Assembly: GCA_038216465.1 (NCBI GenBank) | Contig: JBBQQC010000039.1 | Span: forward strand, 1-12,012 | Direction: 5' to 3' | Origin: JACCZX01 sp038216465 | Lineage (GTDB): Bacteria; Pseudomonadota; Gammaproteobacteria; Burkholderiales; Burkholderiaceae_F | DNA: 12,012 nucleotides | Shown here: in pieces, positions 1-6,914 of the stretch | Position numbering within the stretch: position 1 is the first letter of the stretch | How the letters are laid out: every line of letters starts with the position of its first letter | Made by a program: the position numbers and the translations under genes | The notes under the pieces: generated by a model | The model's input: only the letters and a program-made list of their open reading frames with translations | Told to the model about the DNA's origin: nothing | Databases searched by the model: none

Positions 1-926
1 GCGCTGGTGGCGTTTTTCGGCATGCTGAATACGCAGGGGTCGGATCGCGGCGCGGCACAGGCGCTGGAGCAGGCGATTTTGCCGGCGACCGCGAGCGACG
101 CCGAACGCACGCAGGTGTTCGCGCGCTACAACGCTGTCGCCGATGTCGGCGGCGCTGCCGGTGCGCTGCTCGCCGCGTTGCCGGCTTTGCTGCGCGATCG
201 ATTGCAGGTCGCCGAGATACCCGCATACGACGCCACCATACTCGTATACGCGGCGTTGACGCTGATCTTCGCTGCGCTTTACGCGCGTTTATCGGCGCAA
301 GCCGAGAACGCGCCGTTGCCGGCGCTGGCTGATCTTGCACACGATGCACCCCTCGGCATTCGGCGCCAGGTGCGCAAGTTTGCCGCGTTGTCGGCACTCG
401 ATGCAGTCGGGGCGGGTTCATCGGATCAGCGTTGATTGCCTATTTTCTGTACGCGCGTTTTGGGGTCAACGAAGCCGAGCTCGCGTTGCTGTTCGTCGCG
501 GCGCGCACGATGACGGTGGCGTCGCACTTCGTCGCTGCGTGGCTCGCGGGCCGCATCGGACTCGTCAACACGATGGTGTTCACGCATATTCCCTCGAGCC
601 TGTTGCTGCTGACGCTGCCGATCGCGCCGACCTTCGGCATCGCGGCAGCGCTGTTCATAGCGCGCGAAGGTTTGTCCGAAATGGACGTCCCGACGCGACA
701 GTCGTACCTGATGGCGATCGTGCCGCCGCACGAGCGCGCATGGGCTGCAGGTATCTCGCAACTGGCGCGCGCCGCGGGACGCATGGTGTCGCCGGCACTC
801 GCCGGTGCGGCGATGCAGGCGGGCGCGCTGTGGCTGCCGCTCGCGGCCGGTGCCGCGCTAAAGATCGTGTATGACCTGTTGCTGTGGCGGGCATTCCGAC
901 AGATCAAACCGCCGGAAGAGCAATAG
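1..926 (+). pseudogene. MFS transporter, 5' end outside window, split by a frameshift
   Basis: This is the C-terminal part of a major facilitator superfamily permease, an inner-membrane secondary transporter whose substrate cannot be told. The frame is open from base 1 and reads to TGA at 433-435. The same protein continues in a second frame to TAG at 924-926. Hydrophobic helices alternate with short loops throughout. The second part carries the segment GLVNTMVFTHIPSSLLLL and the segment EMDVPTRQSYLMAIV, both of which I recall from a proteobacterial MFS subfamily. Joining the frames near 409-416 gives a continuous helix reading DAVG-GGFIGSALIAYFLYARFG, as expected for the family, so one base seems to be missing in the run ggggcggg. 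The gene converges on the methyltransferase with a 2-base gap. It could be a true pseudogene, a sequencing error, or two coupled half-proteins. The family call is firm; the status is uncertain. Confidence 0.8.
409..435 (+). other. Apparent -1 frameshift site in the MFS gene, with TTGA stop/start overlap
   Basis: The upstream frame reads D-A-V-G-A-G-S-S-D-Q-R-stop here. The frame one base back reads G-F-I-G-S-A-L-I-A-Y, which fits an MFS helix. Adding one G to the run at 409-416 restores a single frame. The upstream stop (TGA, 433-435) overlaps an in-frame TTG at 432-434, so reinitiation of the second half is conceivable. No standard slippery heptamer is visible. Confidence 0.7.
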
Positions 927-928
927 TG

Positions 929-1597
929 TCAGCGCTTGCGAGCCAGGGTCAAGCCGTCGCCGATCGGCAGCAACGAAATATCGACGCGCGAGTCATCGCG
1001 CAGCTTCACGTTGAGCGCCTGTAGCGCGGCGGTGTCGGCGTCTTGTGCTGCATTGACCGGGTGTGCGACCTTGCCGCTCCACAGCGTGTTGTCTATCGCA
1101 ATCAGACCGCCACTGCGCAGCAGACGCAGGCAACGCTCGTAGTAGCCGTCGTAGTTCGTCTTGTCGGCGTCGATAAACGCGAAGTCGTAGCGCCCTGCTT
1201 CACCCGCTGCGAGCCGCGCGTCGAGCGTCGTCAATGCCGGTTCGAGCACCAGATCGATCTTGTCGGCGACGCCTGCGCGCTGCCAGTATGGTTTACCTAC
1301 GCGCGTGTACTCGTCGCTGACGTCGCAAGCGAGCACACGCCCGCTATCGGGCAACGCGAGGGCCACCGCCAATGCGCTGTATCCAGTGAAGACTCCGACT
1401 TCGATCGTACAGCGTGCGCCGATCAGCTTGACCAGTAAAGCGAGCAGTTGCCCCTGCTCGGGCGAGATCTGCATCTGAGCACGTGGATGGTTGCGCGTCT
1501 CCGCGCGTAAATCCGCCAGCGCCGGGTGCTCGCGCAGTGACGCCTCCAGCACGTACTCATACAGCCGATCGTCGAGATTGAGTGTGCGCCTCGACAT
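929..1597 (-). CDS. Class I SAM-dependent O-methyltransferase (caffeoyl-CoA OMT / Methyltransf_3 type)
   Basis: Predicted cytoplasmic enzyme of 222 residues that moves a methyl group from S-adenosylmethionine to a hydroxyl of a small molecule; the acceptor is unknown. The SAM-binding glycine-rich motif I reads TIEVGVFTGYSALAVA at residues 64-79. The acidic segment FIDADKTNY (141-149) and the DN pair at 169-170 match the divalent-metal site of CCoA-OMT-type enzymes. The N-terminal helix with QISPEQGQLL and the C-terminal LPIGDGLTLARK ending are also typical. Length is normal for the family. The ATG at 1597 is chosen because the protein from there matches the family and the codon overlaps the stop of the upstream HicA-like gene (TGATG), which suggests coupled translation. 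The open frame continues upstream, but that part is antisense shadow. Confidence 0.9.
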   Translation of the reverse strand: MSRRTLNLDDRLYEYVLEASLREHPALADLRAETRNHPRAQMQISPEQGQLLALLVKLIGARCTIEVGVFTGYSALAVALALPDSGRVLACDVSDEYTRVGKPYWQRAGVADKIDLVLEPALTTLDARLAAGEAGRYDFAFIDADKTNYDGYYERCLRLLRSGGLIAIDNTLWSGKVAHPVNAAQDADTAALQALNVKLRDDSRVDISLLPIGDGLTLARKR

Positions 1598-1881
1598 CAA
1601 TCGGTCCGGCGCGCTTCGTATTGCGCCGGCGTCGCGCCACCGCGCGTCAACAGATCCCGCAGCGATTGGACCGAATGCCGGTCCATTGTGTTGCCGCCAT
1701 GATGCGGCCGGTGCAGCACTCCTTCGGCTTCGTTCAGCTTGACCCGCATACGCGCTCCGGCCACGGATTCCATCTGTGCACCCAGATGTTTCAACAGCGA
1801 CTCGACCTCGCGGAACGACAGCTTGGTGTTGACCGGATCCTGAAATATCTCGCGCAACAGATTGACGTGCTTCTGGCTCAT
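1597..1881 (-). CDS. HicA-like small protein, no HicB partner visible
   Basis: A 94-residue protein resembling the HicA/YcfA toxin fold, a small dsRBD-like domain that in active toxins cleaves mRNA. Visible family features are the N-terminal LLREIFQDPV, a helix reading SFREVESLLKHLGA (22-35), a beta hairpin at 38-58, the stretch VLHRPHHGG (55-63) and a C-terminal helix HSVQSLRDLL (69-78). In classical HicA the hairpin carries G-S-H or G-S-N-H with the catalytic histidine; here it reads AGARMRV (41-47) with no histidine. I recall a longer HicA-like subfamily with the same change, so this may be normal for its branch. No HicB antitoxin follows; the next gene is an O-methyltransferase overlapping by one base. 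No strong ribosome binding site precedes the ATG. Family membership is likely; toxin activity is doubtful. Confidence 0.7.
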   Translation of the reverse strand: MSQKHVNLLREIFQDPVNTKLSFREVESLLKHLGAQMESVAGARMRVKLNEAEGVLHRPHHGGNTMDRHSVQSLRDLLTRGGATPAQYEARRTD

Positions 1882-1963
1882 AGGGACTGGATGGATGAAT
1901 GTGGCGCGATATCAGGCGCGATCGTACCTGCATGGGCACGAAGCTTGATGTAATGCGCTGCTA

Positions 1964-3184
1964 ATGAATGGCGCAATTCGAGTTGGCGTGTCGGGATGGC
2001 GTTATCCACCGTGGCGCGGCGAATTTTATCCTGAGGGCTTGCGGCAGAACGACGAACTGAAGTACGCGGCGCAAAAGCTATCCACCATCGAATTGAACGG
2101 ATCGTTTTATTCATTGCAACGGCCATCGAGTTATTCCGCGTGGTACGCCGCGACGCCCGCCGAATTCGTGTTCAGTGTCAAGGGCGGGCGCTTCATCACC
2201 CATATGAAACGCCTGAAGGATATCGACAAGCCGCTGGCTAATTTTTTCGCTTCCGGCCTGTTCAATCTGAAGGAAAAGCTCGGGCCTGTGCTTTGGCAAT
2301 TTCCACCCAACATGAAGTACGAAGCGGAGCGCTTTGGTGACTTCGTCGAAATGTTGCCGCGTGATACAGAGGCCGCGTTAAGGCTGGCCAGGCGACGCGA
2401 TGCGCGAATGACCGGGCGGGCCGCGTTGAGCATCGATGCCGTACGTCCGATTCGCCACGCAGTCGAGATCCGAAACGACACGTTTCTCGATACAGGCTTT
2501 ATTTCGCTGTTACGCCGCCACAATGTGGCGCTCGTCTTTGCCGATACCGGCGAGCGCTGGCCGCAGCCCTACGATGTGACGGCAGACTTTGTATACCTGC
2601 GTTTGCACGGCGCATCGGAGTTGTACCGCAGCCGCTACAGCGAAGGTGAGCTACAGCGCTGGGCTGCCCGACTGAACGCCTGGTGCGCTGGCGATCAGCC
2701 GCAAGACGCCGCGCGCGTGGTGCCCGACGCCAACGTGGCACGAACTCCGCGTGAGGTGTTTTGCTACTTTGACAACACCGACAAGCTGCATGCGCCGCAG
2801 AACGCTCTACGTCTGATGCAACTGCTGCAAATGCGCTGGGACCCGTTTGCAGCGCGCCGGGAACTAGGCGCTAGCGCTGTCGATAGGGAGGCGGCGTGTT
2901 GGCAGGAGGAATCGCGGCGTCGGGCGGCGGCGTGTTCGGCGGTGGAATTGCCGCGTCCGGTGGCGGCGCATTCGGCGGCGGCACCGCAGCGTTGCGCGGC
3001 GGCCGGACGTAAGGCGCGGGGGCGGGACCAGCACTCGCCTGCCGCATTGAACGCGCGTAACTGGCCGGCATCGGCACCTTGTGCCCGCGCGAATACATGC
3101 ACTGGTAGTAGCTGTTGTCGAGCCGTTGTTGCGTTGTGTACGACGCGGCTTGGGCGTTGCCGGCACCCACGGCACCGCCAGTGA
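1964..3184 (+). CDS. DUF72 (YecE-type) domain protein with a suspicious run-on C-terminus
   Basis: DUF72 proteins form a TIM-barrel-like fold of unknown biochemical role. The N-terminus VGVSGWRYPPWRGEFYP (residues 8-24), the ELNGSFYSLQRPSSY stretch (44-58), FSVKGGRFITHMKRL, GPVLWQFPP and the later CYFDNTDKLHAPQNA are classic family blocks. Homology appears to end near residue 303 (about base 2870), the usual size being roughly 250-300 residues. The frame then continues about 100 residues as Ala/Arg/Cys-rich sequence antisense to the lipoprotein gene, which looks like non-protein sequence. TAG triplets sit in the two other frames at 2865 and 2872, so a small indel or a lost stop near 2860 could explain the extension. 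The ATG at 1964 has no clear ribosome binding site. It is divergent from the HicA-like gene across 82 bases. The family call is very firm; the last 105 codons are doubtful. Confidence 0.88.
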   Translation: MNGAIRVGVSGWRYPPWRGEFYPEGLRQNDELKYAAQKLSTIELNGSFYSLQRPSSYSAWYAATPAEFVFSVKGGRFITHMKRLKDIDKPLANFFASGLFNLKEKLGPVLWQFPPNMKYEAERFGDFVEMLPRDTEAALRLARRRDARMTGRAALSIDAVRPIRHAVEIRNDTFLDTGFISLLRRHNVALVFADTGERWPQPYDVTADFVYLRLHGASELYRSRYSEGELQRWAARLNAWCAGDQPQDAARVVPDANVARTPREVFCYFDNTDKLHAPQNALRLMQLLQMRWDPFAARRELGASAVDREAACWQEESRRRAAACSAVELPRPVAAHSAAAPQRCAAAGRKARGRDQHSPAALNARNWPASAPCARANTCTGSSCCRAVVALCTTRLGRCRHPRHRQ

Positions 3185-3485
3185 ACAGACCGAGACCGGC
3201 GCCAACTCGCGCGCCTTCACCACCCCCGATGAGACCCCCGACGGCGGCACCCAAGATCGTTCCAACCACGGCGCTGCCAACGGCTGCATCGGTCGCCGCG
3301 TTACCCGGTGTTCCGCCTGTAGCTTGCACTGCGTACTGACGGCACGACGCATCGTCGAACTGAAACTGATCGATGCTTTTCTGACTTCCCGGCATCGCGC
3401 TGTACGTTGGCCCGGTCGGCACCGCCGCGCAGCCGGCAAGCGTGGCGAGCGTGGCGACCGCAATCACTCTGCAGGCTGAATTCAT
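2871..3485 (-). CDS. Glycine-zipper lipoprotein with proline-rich repeat tail
   Basis: Predicted envelope lipoprotein of 204 residues. The signal peptide ends in a lipobox LAGC with the lipidated cysteine at residue 19. Residues 64-114 are a Gly/Ala-rich glycine zipper (VGSAVVGTILGAAVGGLIGG and following), a motif that in known families packs into or against membranes. After this comes YTTQQRLDNSYYQCMYSRGHKVP (116-138), a segment I recall from many proteobacterial glycine-zipper proteins; C48 and C129 could form a disulfide. The tail (about 165-204) is Pro/Asn/Ala-rich with a 12-residue repeat. The ATG at 3485 overlaps the stop of the upstream exported protein (ATGA), so the two are an operon. 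The start is chosen over a longer upstream frame because only this one gives a lipoprotein signal. The specific role is unknown. Confidence 0.85.
   Translation of the reverse strand: MNSACRVIAVATLATLAGCAAVPTGPTYSAMPGSQKSIDQFQFDDASCRQYAVQATGGTPGNAATDAAVGSAVVGTILGAAVGGLIGGGEGARVGAGLGLFTGGAVGAGNAQAASYTTQQRLDNSYYQCMYSRGHKVPMPASYARSMRQASAGPAPAPYVRPPRNAAVPPPNAPPPDAAIPPPNTPPPDAAIPPANTPPPYRQR
2886..2981 (-). repeat. 36-bp tandem repeat encoding PPPN(A/T)PPPDAAI
   Basis: The 3' end of the lipoprotein gene holds about two and two-thirds copies of a 36-base unit. Translated on the minus strand the copies read PPPNAPPPDAAI, PPPNTPPPDAAI and PPANTPPP. The copies differ at several third positions, so the array is not freshly made. 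It gives a proline-rich, probably extended tail and could change copy number between strains. Confidence 0.75.
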
Positions 3486-3904
3486 CGGGCGCCCTGCGGT
3501 TGCGGAGCAACGCGTTGCCAACCCTCGGCGCACGTGCTCACATAGGGGTAATAGCCTTGGGAACTGGCGCACCAGTACCACCACTGCGGCGCGTTCGGAT
3601 GCGTGTTCGAAGGCGCCGCAGGTAGCGGCGTTGTGGAAGACTGTTCGCCTTCGACCCAAACGCGCGGTTCGGGCGCAGGTGCATAAACGACCGCCGGCGG
3701 ATACGCGTAGCCTGGTCCCCAATACCCAGGACCCCAGTAGCCGGGACCCCAAAAGGGCCCGCCCCAGAAGCCGAATGAAAAATTCGCGCCATGGTGATGG
3801 TGACCACCCCCATGGCCATAGCCATACCCGGATGCGGGTGCAGCGACGGCCATTAGGCCAACTGCGACCGCAGCGGCCGCGACGAGCGTTTTACGCAGTG
3901 TCAT
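3482..3904 (-). CDS. Exported His/Gly/Trp-rich protein with YWGPG repeats
   Basis: A 140-residue predicted periplasmic or surface protein of unknown function. The signal peptide MTLRKTLVAAAAVAVGLMAVAAPAS ends in an APA-S type cleavage site near residue 25. The mature start is Gly/His-rich (GHGGGHHHH, 30-38), which could bind metal. It is followed by three FWGPG/YWGPG repeats (51-65), a Pro/Thr-rich linker, and a C-terminal block WWYWCASSQGYYPYVSTCAEGWQRV (108-132) with two cysteines. I recall this block from many uncharacterised proteobacterial exported proteins. The ATG at 3904 is preferred over one 15 bases upstream because GGGAG lies five bases before it. It is the first gene of the two-gene operon with the lipoprotein (4-base overlap). 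No enzyme motif is visible. Confidence 0.8.
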   Translation of the reverse strand: MTLRKTLVAAAAVAVGLMAVAAPASGYGYGHGGGHHHHGANFSFGFWGGPFWGPGYWGPGYWGPGYAYPPAVVYAPAPEPRVWVEGEQSSTTPLPAAPSNTHPNAPQWWYWCASSQGYYPYVSTCAEGWQRVAPQPQGAR

Positions 3905-3980
3905 CAACACTCCCAGCATGCATCCATGCGACTTCGACTCAACGGCCGAATCGTAGTTCGCGCCGACCGAAAAAGCCGTA

Positions 3981-3996
3981 CCAAAATGTAACCAAA
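3981..3996. promoter_or_regulatory. CCAAA direct repeats one helical turn apart, upstream of the envelope operon
   Basis: Two CCAAA copies start at 3981 and 3992, 11 bases apart, about 80-90 bases before the start of the exported protein gene. On the minus strand they read TTTGG-n6-TTTGG. The spacing would place both on one face of the helix, as for a dimeric activator. No regulator can be named, and chance is possible. Confidence 0.2.
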
Positions 3997-4000
3997 GCGC

Positions 4001-4029
4001 GTAATCACCGGCTGAAAACCGGTAATTCC
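4001..4029. terminator. Imperfect 11-bp inverted repeat, possible terminator or operator
   Basis: The arms gtaatcaccgg (4001-4011) and ccggtaattcc (4019-4029) pair around a 7-base loop. As minus-strand RNA there is one mismatch and one G-U pair. It lies 82 bases past the stop of the small membrane protein gene and about 100 bases before the envelope operon. No clean T-run follows on either strand, so a factor-independent terminator is only one option. The rest of 3905-4111 shows no coding sequence. Confidence 0.4.
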
Positions 4030-4111
4030 AGCGCTTTGAGCAGGCTGGGCTTTGCGCCCCTCAGAACGTCGGCGCCTTACTCGTTGATCGGCTCTAAGCG
4101 AGGCTGCACTG

Positions 4112-4405
4112 TTACTGCTTCCAAGGAATGTAGTCGCGCCAATCGCTGAGAACGGAGCGCCGACCGCGCAGGATATAAACCGCCACCAGTGCGACGACCG
4201 CGGCACTGCCTAGAGCGATCAACGAGGGCGTGGCCTTCCTGAGGCGGCGCTTCCAAAGCTCGCTGGCACGGTTCTCGTCAAGCAACACCGGTTCCAGGCT
4301 CGCTTCGTACGCCGGCGAAATCGGGTCGCTCGCCGGGAAACTTTCGGCGATAGCTTGATCGAGCAGGCGTTCGTGATGTTCCGGGGTCTTTGTTGTAATG
4401 GCCAT
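4112..4405 (-). CDS. Small single-span membrane protein with ESFPASDP motif
   Basis: A 97-residue protein of unknown function. The N-terminal half is hydrophilic and contains LLDQAIAESFPASDPISP (14-31). This LDxAIxESFPASDP motif recurs in many short uncharacterised proteobacterial proteins. One transmembrane helix lies at about 61-79 (PSLIALGSAAVVALVAVYIL), followed by a basic stretch RGRR, so the N-terminus may face either side. The C-terminus ends DWRDYIPWKQ. I prefer the ATG at 4405 over the one at 4417 because GGAGG lies five bases before it, while the upstream ATG has no such site. It is divergent from the MaoC gene across 125 bases, which must hold both promoters. No clear partner is present. 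Confidence 0.72.
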   Translation of the reverse strand: MAITTKTPEHHERLLDQAIAESFPASDPISPAYEASLEPVLLDENRASELWKRRLRKATPSLIALGSAAVVALVAVYILRGRRSVLSDWRDYIPWKQ

Positions 4406-4530
4406 TGCGTCCTCCATTGAAATTCGAGCGCTTTCGACGCGCGCTGATCAGACATAAAAGCAAGCTCCATGCCGTTAGGCAGGCAAGCTGCTCGCGGGGA
4501 GGGCGCTGCGGACTTCGATATCCTCGCCCG

Positions 4531-5049
4531 ATGGTCCGAACCACTCTGCAGGGGTTGCAAAGCAAAATTGGCGCCGAAATCGGCACCAGTGATTGGTTCG
4601 AGGTGACACAGCACGTGATTGATGATTTCGCGCGTATTACCGGCGACCGGCAGTGGATTCATGTGGACTCCCAACGTGCCGCCTGTGAATCGCCGTTTAA
4701 GGCGCAAGACGGCACCCGCTGTACGGTCGCGCACGGATTCCTGACCTTGTCGCTGCTATCTCAATGGATGCAAAGCACGATCCTGATCATCGACCAGCGT
4801 GCTGGTATCAACGCAGGATTCAACAAGATTCGCTTTAGCGGGCCCGTCTTGGTGGGAAGTCGTCTCCGCGCACGCTTTGCGTTGGGAGCGTGCGAGCCCA
4901 TTGACGGTGGCGCAAAGCTGCTTTGGAACGTCAACGTTGAACGTGAGGGTCAGACGCGGCCGGTCCTGACCGCTGAGTGGTTAACGCGCGTGTTGATCGC
5001 CACCGCGCCGGATCAGTGTGCGTTGCAGGCGCCCGGTGTCTGCCGATAG
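4531..5049 (+). CDS. MaoC-like (R)-specific enoyl-CoA hydratase family protein
   Basis: A 172-residue hot-dog-fold protein of the MaoC dehydratase family, which hydrates trans-2-enoyl-CoA or related thioesters in the cytoplasm. The hydratase 2 motif is present: DDFARITGDRQWIHVDSQRA (31-50), with D39 and H44 in the catalytic Asp/His positions, followed by AHGFLTLSLL (67-76). The downstream block INAGFNKIRFSGPVLVGSRLR (93-113) is also typical. Between SPF and AHGF the loop KAQDGTRCTV looks about six residues longer than usual. Length is otherwise normal. The ATG at 4531 gives the family N-terminus; a GGGGAGGG run lies too far upstream to serve it, so the start is likely but not certain. It ends 15 bases from the convergent uup stop. 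The substrate is unknown. Confidence 0.88.
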   Translation: MVRTTLQGLQSKIGAEIGTSDWFEVTQHVIDDFARITGDRQWIHVDSQRAACESPFKAQDGTRCTVAHGFLTLSLLSQWMQSTILIIDQRAGINAGFNKIRFSGPVLVGSRLRARFALGACEPIDGGAKLLWNVNVEREGQTRPVLTAEWLTRVLIATAPDQCALQAPGVCR

Positions 5050-5064
5050 CAGCGTGCCTCGCGT

Positions 5065-6903
5065 TCATCGTGCCGGCATCGCCAGGCCGTGGGCGCGCGC
5101 GCGTTCTTCAAGCGCGGACCACTGCTCGAATTTTGCAGAGATCAGGTGTTCGATCTCCTCGATTCGGCGACGGTCCGACTTGATCTGCGAGGCGTGCTCG
5201 CGATGGTAGTCGGTGTGACTCATACGCTCGGAGAGCGCGCGTTGCTCGTTTTCGAGCGTTTCGATTTCGCCGGGTAGTGCAGTTAGTTCGCGTTGTTCTT
5301 TGTATGAGAGTTTGCTGAGCTTGGCCGGCACCGGCTTGGCAGCGAACTTGCTGCTCGTTCTATCTGGCGGTAGCCGCTCTGTCTCGGGGCGCTGCCGCAG
5401 CCAGTCCGAATAGCCGCCGACGTACTCGCGCCACACGCCGGCGCCTTCGGCAACCAGCGTCTGAGTAACAACGTTATCCAGGAACGCACGGTCGTGACTC
5501 ACCAGTAGCAGCGTGCCCGAATACTGCTGCAATGTCGCTTCCAACAATTCAAGCGATTCGATATCGAGATCGTTGGTCGGTTCGTCGAGCACTAGCAGGT
5601 TGGCCGGTTGGGCAAACAAGCGCGCGAGCAGCAGCCGGTTACGTTCGCCTCCAGAGAGTGTCTTGACCGGTGCTTCGGCCCGCTGCGGAGGAAACAGAAA
5701 ATCGCTGAGGTAGGTCATCACGTGCTTGCGCTCGCCGGCAATCTCGATCCAGTCGGAACCGGGACTGATCGTCTCGACCAATGTCTTTTCTGGATCGAGC
5801 GCCGCACGCATTTGATCAAAGTACGCAACGTTGATCTTCGTGCCGACACTGACAGTGCCGTTGTCCGGAGGTAGTGTGCCCAGCATCAACCGCAGCAGTG
5901 TGGTTTTACCGGCGCCGTTGGGTCCGATCAGTCCGATGCGGTCGCCGCGCAGGATCCGCATCGACAGATCCTCGGCAATTACCGTCGTGCCGAAGCGCTT
6001 TGACGCTGCGGTCAGTTCGGTAACCAGCTTGCCTGAGCGCTCGCCGGGGTCGACCGCGAGTTTGACGAGACCGAGATTTTCGCGGCGTGCGGCACGCGCG
6101 AGGCGCAGCCGCTCGAGCCGTTCCACGCGTCCCGCGTTTCGGGTTCGCCGCGCTTCGATGCCGCGCCGAATCCACGCTTCCTCCTGCTGCCAGAACCGGT
6201 CGAACTTGCGCGCTGCCGTTTGCTCGGCGGCGAGCTCGACTGCACGCCGCGCTTCCCACGCGGTGTAGTTGCCCGGATACGACCGCAGCAGTCCGCGGTC
6301 GAGCTCGACGATGCGCGTGGTTACGCGATCGAGAAACGCGCGGTCGTGGGTAATGACGATCAGTGTCTGCCGGACGAGCAGCTCTTCGAGAAGCGTGATG
6401 CCGTCTATATCAAGGTGGTTGGTCGGCTCGTCGAGCAGCATCAGGTCGGGCCCCAGTGCGAACGCCAAAGCCAACGCACCGCGCTTGCGTTCGCCGCCCG
6501 ACAACTGCGCGGGATCGGCGGCTTCGTCGAGCCCGAGCCGGTGCATAAATTCGATCAGCCGCGCTTCGATGCGCCAGTGCTCGCGGTCATCGTGCGCACC
6601 GGCGTGCGCATCGGCCGTCGAGTGAAGGCCACCCCGCAGCGCCAGACTCGCACGCAGCGTTGCAGCAGGCGGTAAAACGGGCTCCTGCTCGACGAGCGCG
6701 ATCCGAAGCGCGTCCTTTCGTTTGATCTCGCCGTCGTCGAGCTCGATATCGCCCGCGAGTGCCTTCAGCAGCGAACTCTTGCCGCTGCCGTTACGCCCGA
6801 TCAATCCGATGCGATCGCCCGCCTGCACGGTCAACGACGCGCGGTCGAGCAGCGGCTGCAGGCCGAACGCGAGTTCGGCGTCGAGCACAGTCAATATCGA
6901 CAT
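5065..6903 (-). CDS. uup: ABC-F family ATPase, Uup type
   Basis: Cytoplasmic 612-residue protein with two ABC ATPase domains and no membrane domain. ABC-F proteins bind ribosomes or, for Uup, also branched DNA. Domain 1 has Walker A GRNGSGKS (36-43), signature LSGGE (134-138), Walker B LMLLDEP (154-160) and switch H186. A charged coiled linker (about 215-285) contains the RRTRNAGRVERLERL block. Domain 2 has Walker A GPNGAGKT (327-334), signature LSGGE (416-420), LLVLDEP (436-442) and H470. The C-terminal coiled coil (about 531-606, KLSYKEQRELTALPGEIETL and on) is the Uup-type DNA-binding region. Length fits Uup (about 635 in E. coli). The ATG at 6903 gives the family start MSILTVLDAELAFG; the frame stays open far upstream but only as antisense of the transporter. 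It lies 11 bases after the DMT gene, so probably co-transcribed. Confidence 0.92.
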   Translation of the reverse strand: MSILTVLDAELAFGLQPLLDRASLTVQAGDRIGLIGRNGSGKSSLLKALAGDIELDDGEIKRKDALRIALVEQEPVLPPAATLRASLALRGGLHSTADAHAGAHDDREHWRIEARLIEFMHRLGLDEAADPAQLSGGERKRGALALAFALGPDLMLLDEPTNHLDIDGITLLEELLVRQTLIVITHDRAFLDRVTTRIVELDRGLLRSYPGNYTAWEARRAVELAAEQTAARKFDRFWQQEEAWIRRGIEARRTRNAGRVERLERLRLARAARRENLGLVKLAVDPGERSGKLVTELTAASKRFGTTVIAEDLSMRILRGDRIGLIGPNGAGKTTLLRLMLGTLPPDNGTVSVGTKINVAYFDQMRAALDPEKTLVETISPGSDWIEIAGERKHVMTYLSDFLFPPQRAEAPVKTLSGGERNRLLLARLFAQPANLLVLDEPTNDLDIESLELLEATLQQYSGTLLLVSHDRAFLDNVVTQTLVAEGAGVWREYVGGYSDWLRQRPETERLPPDRTSSKFAAKPVPAKLSKLSYKEQRELTALPGEIETLENEQRALSERMSHTDYHREHASQIKSDRRRIEEIEHLISAKFEQWSALEERARAHGLAMPAR

Positions 6904-6914
6904 CGCGCGCGGTC

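Noticed and set aside
335..874. Plus-strand frame of 179 residues within the MFS gene
   Set aside because: Arg/Ala/His-rich shadow; the MFS frames explain this region.
1598..1939. N-terminal extension of the O-methyltransferase frame to 336 residues
   Set aside because: It overlaps the HicA-like gene in another frame and shows no methyltransferase homology; the 1597 start fits family length.
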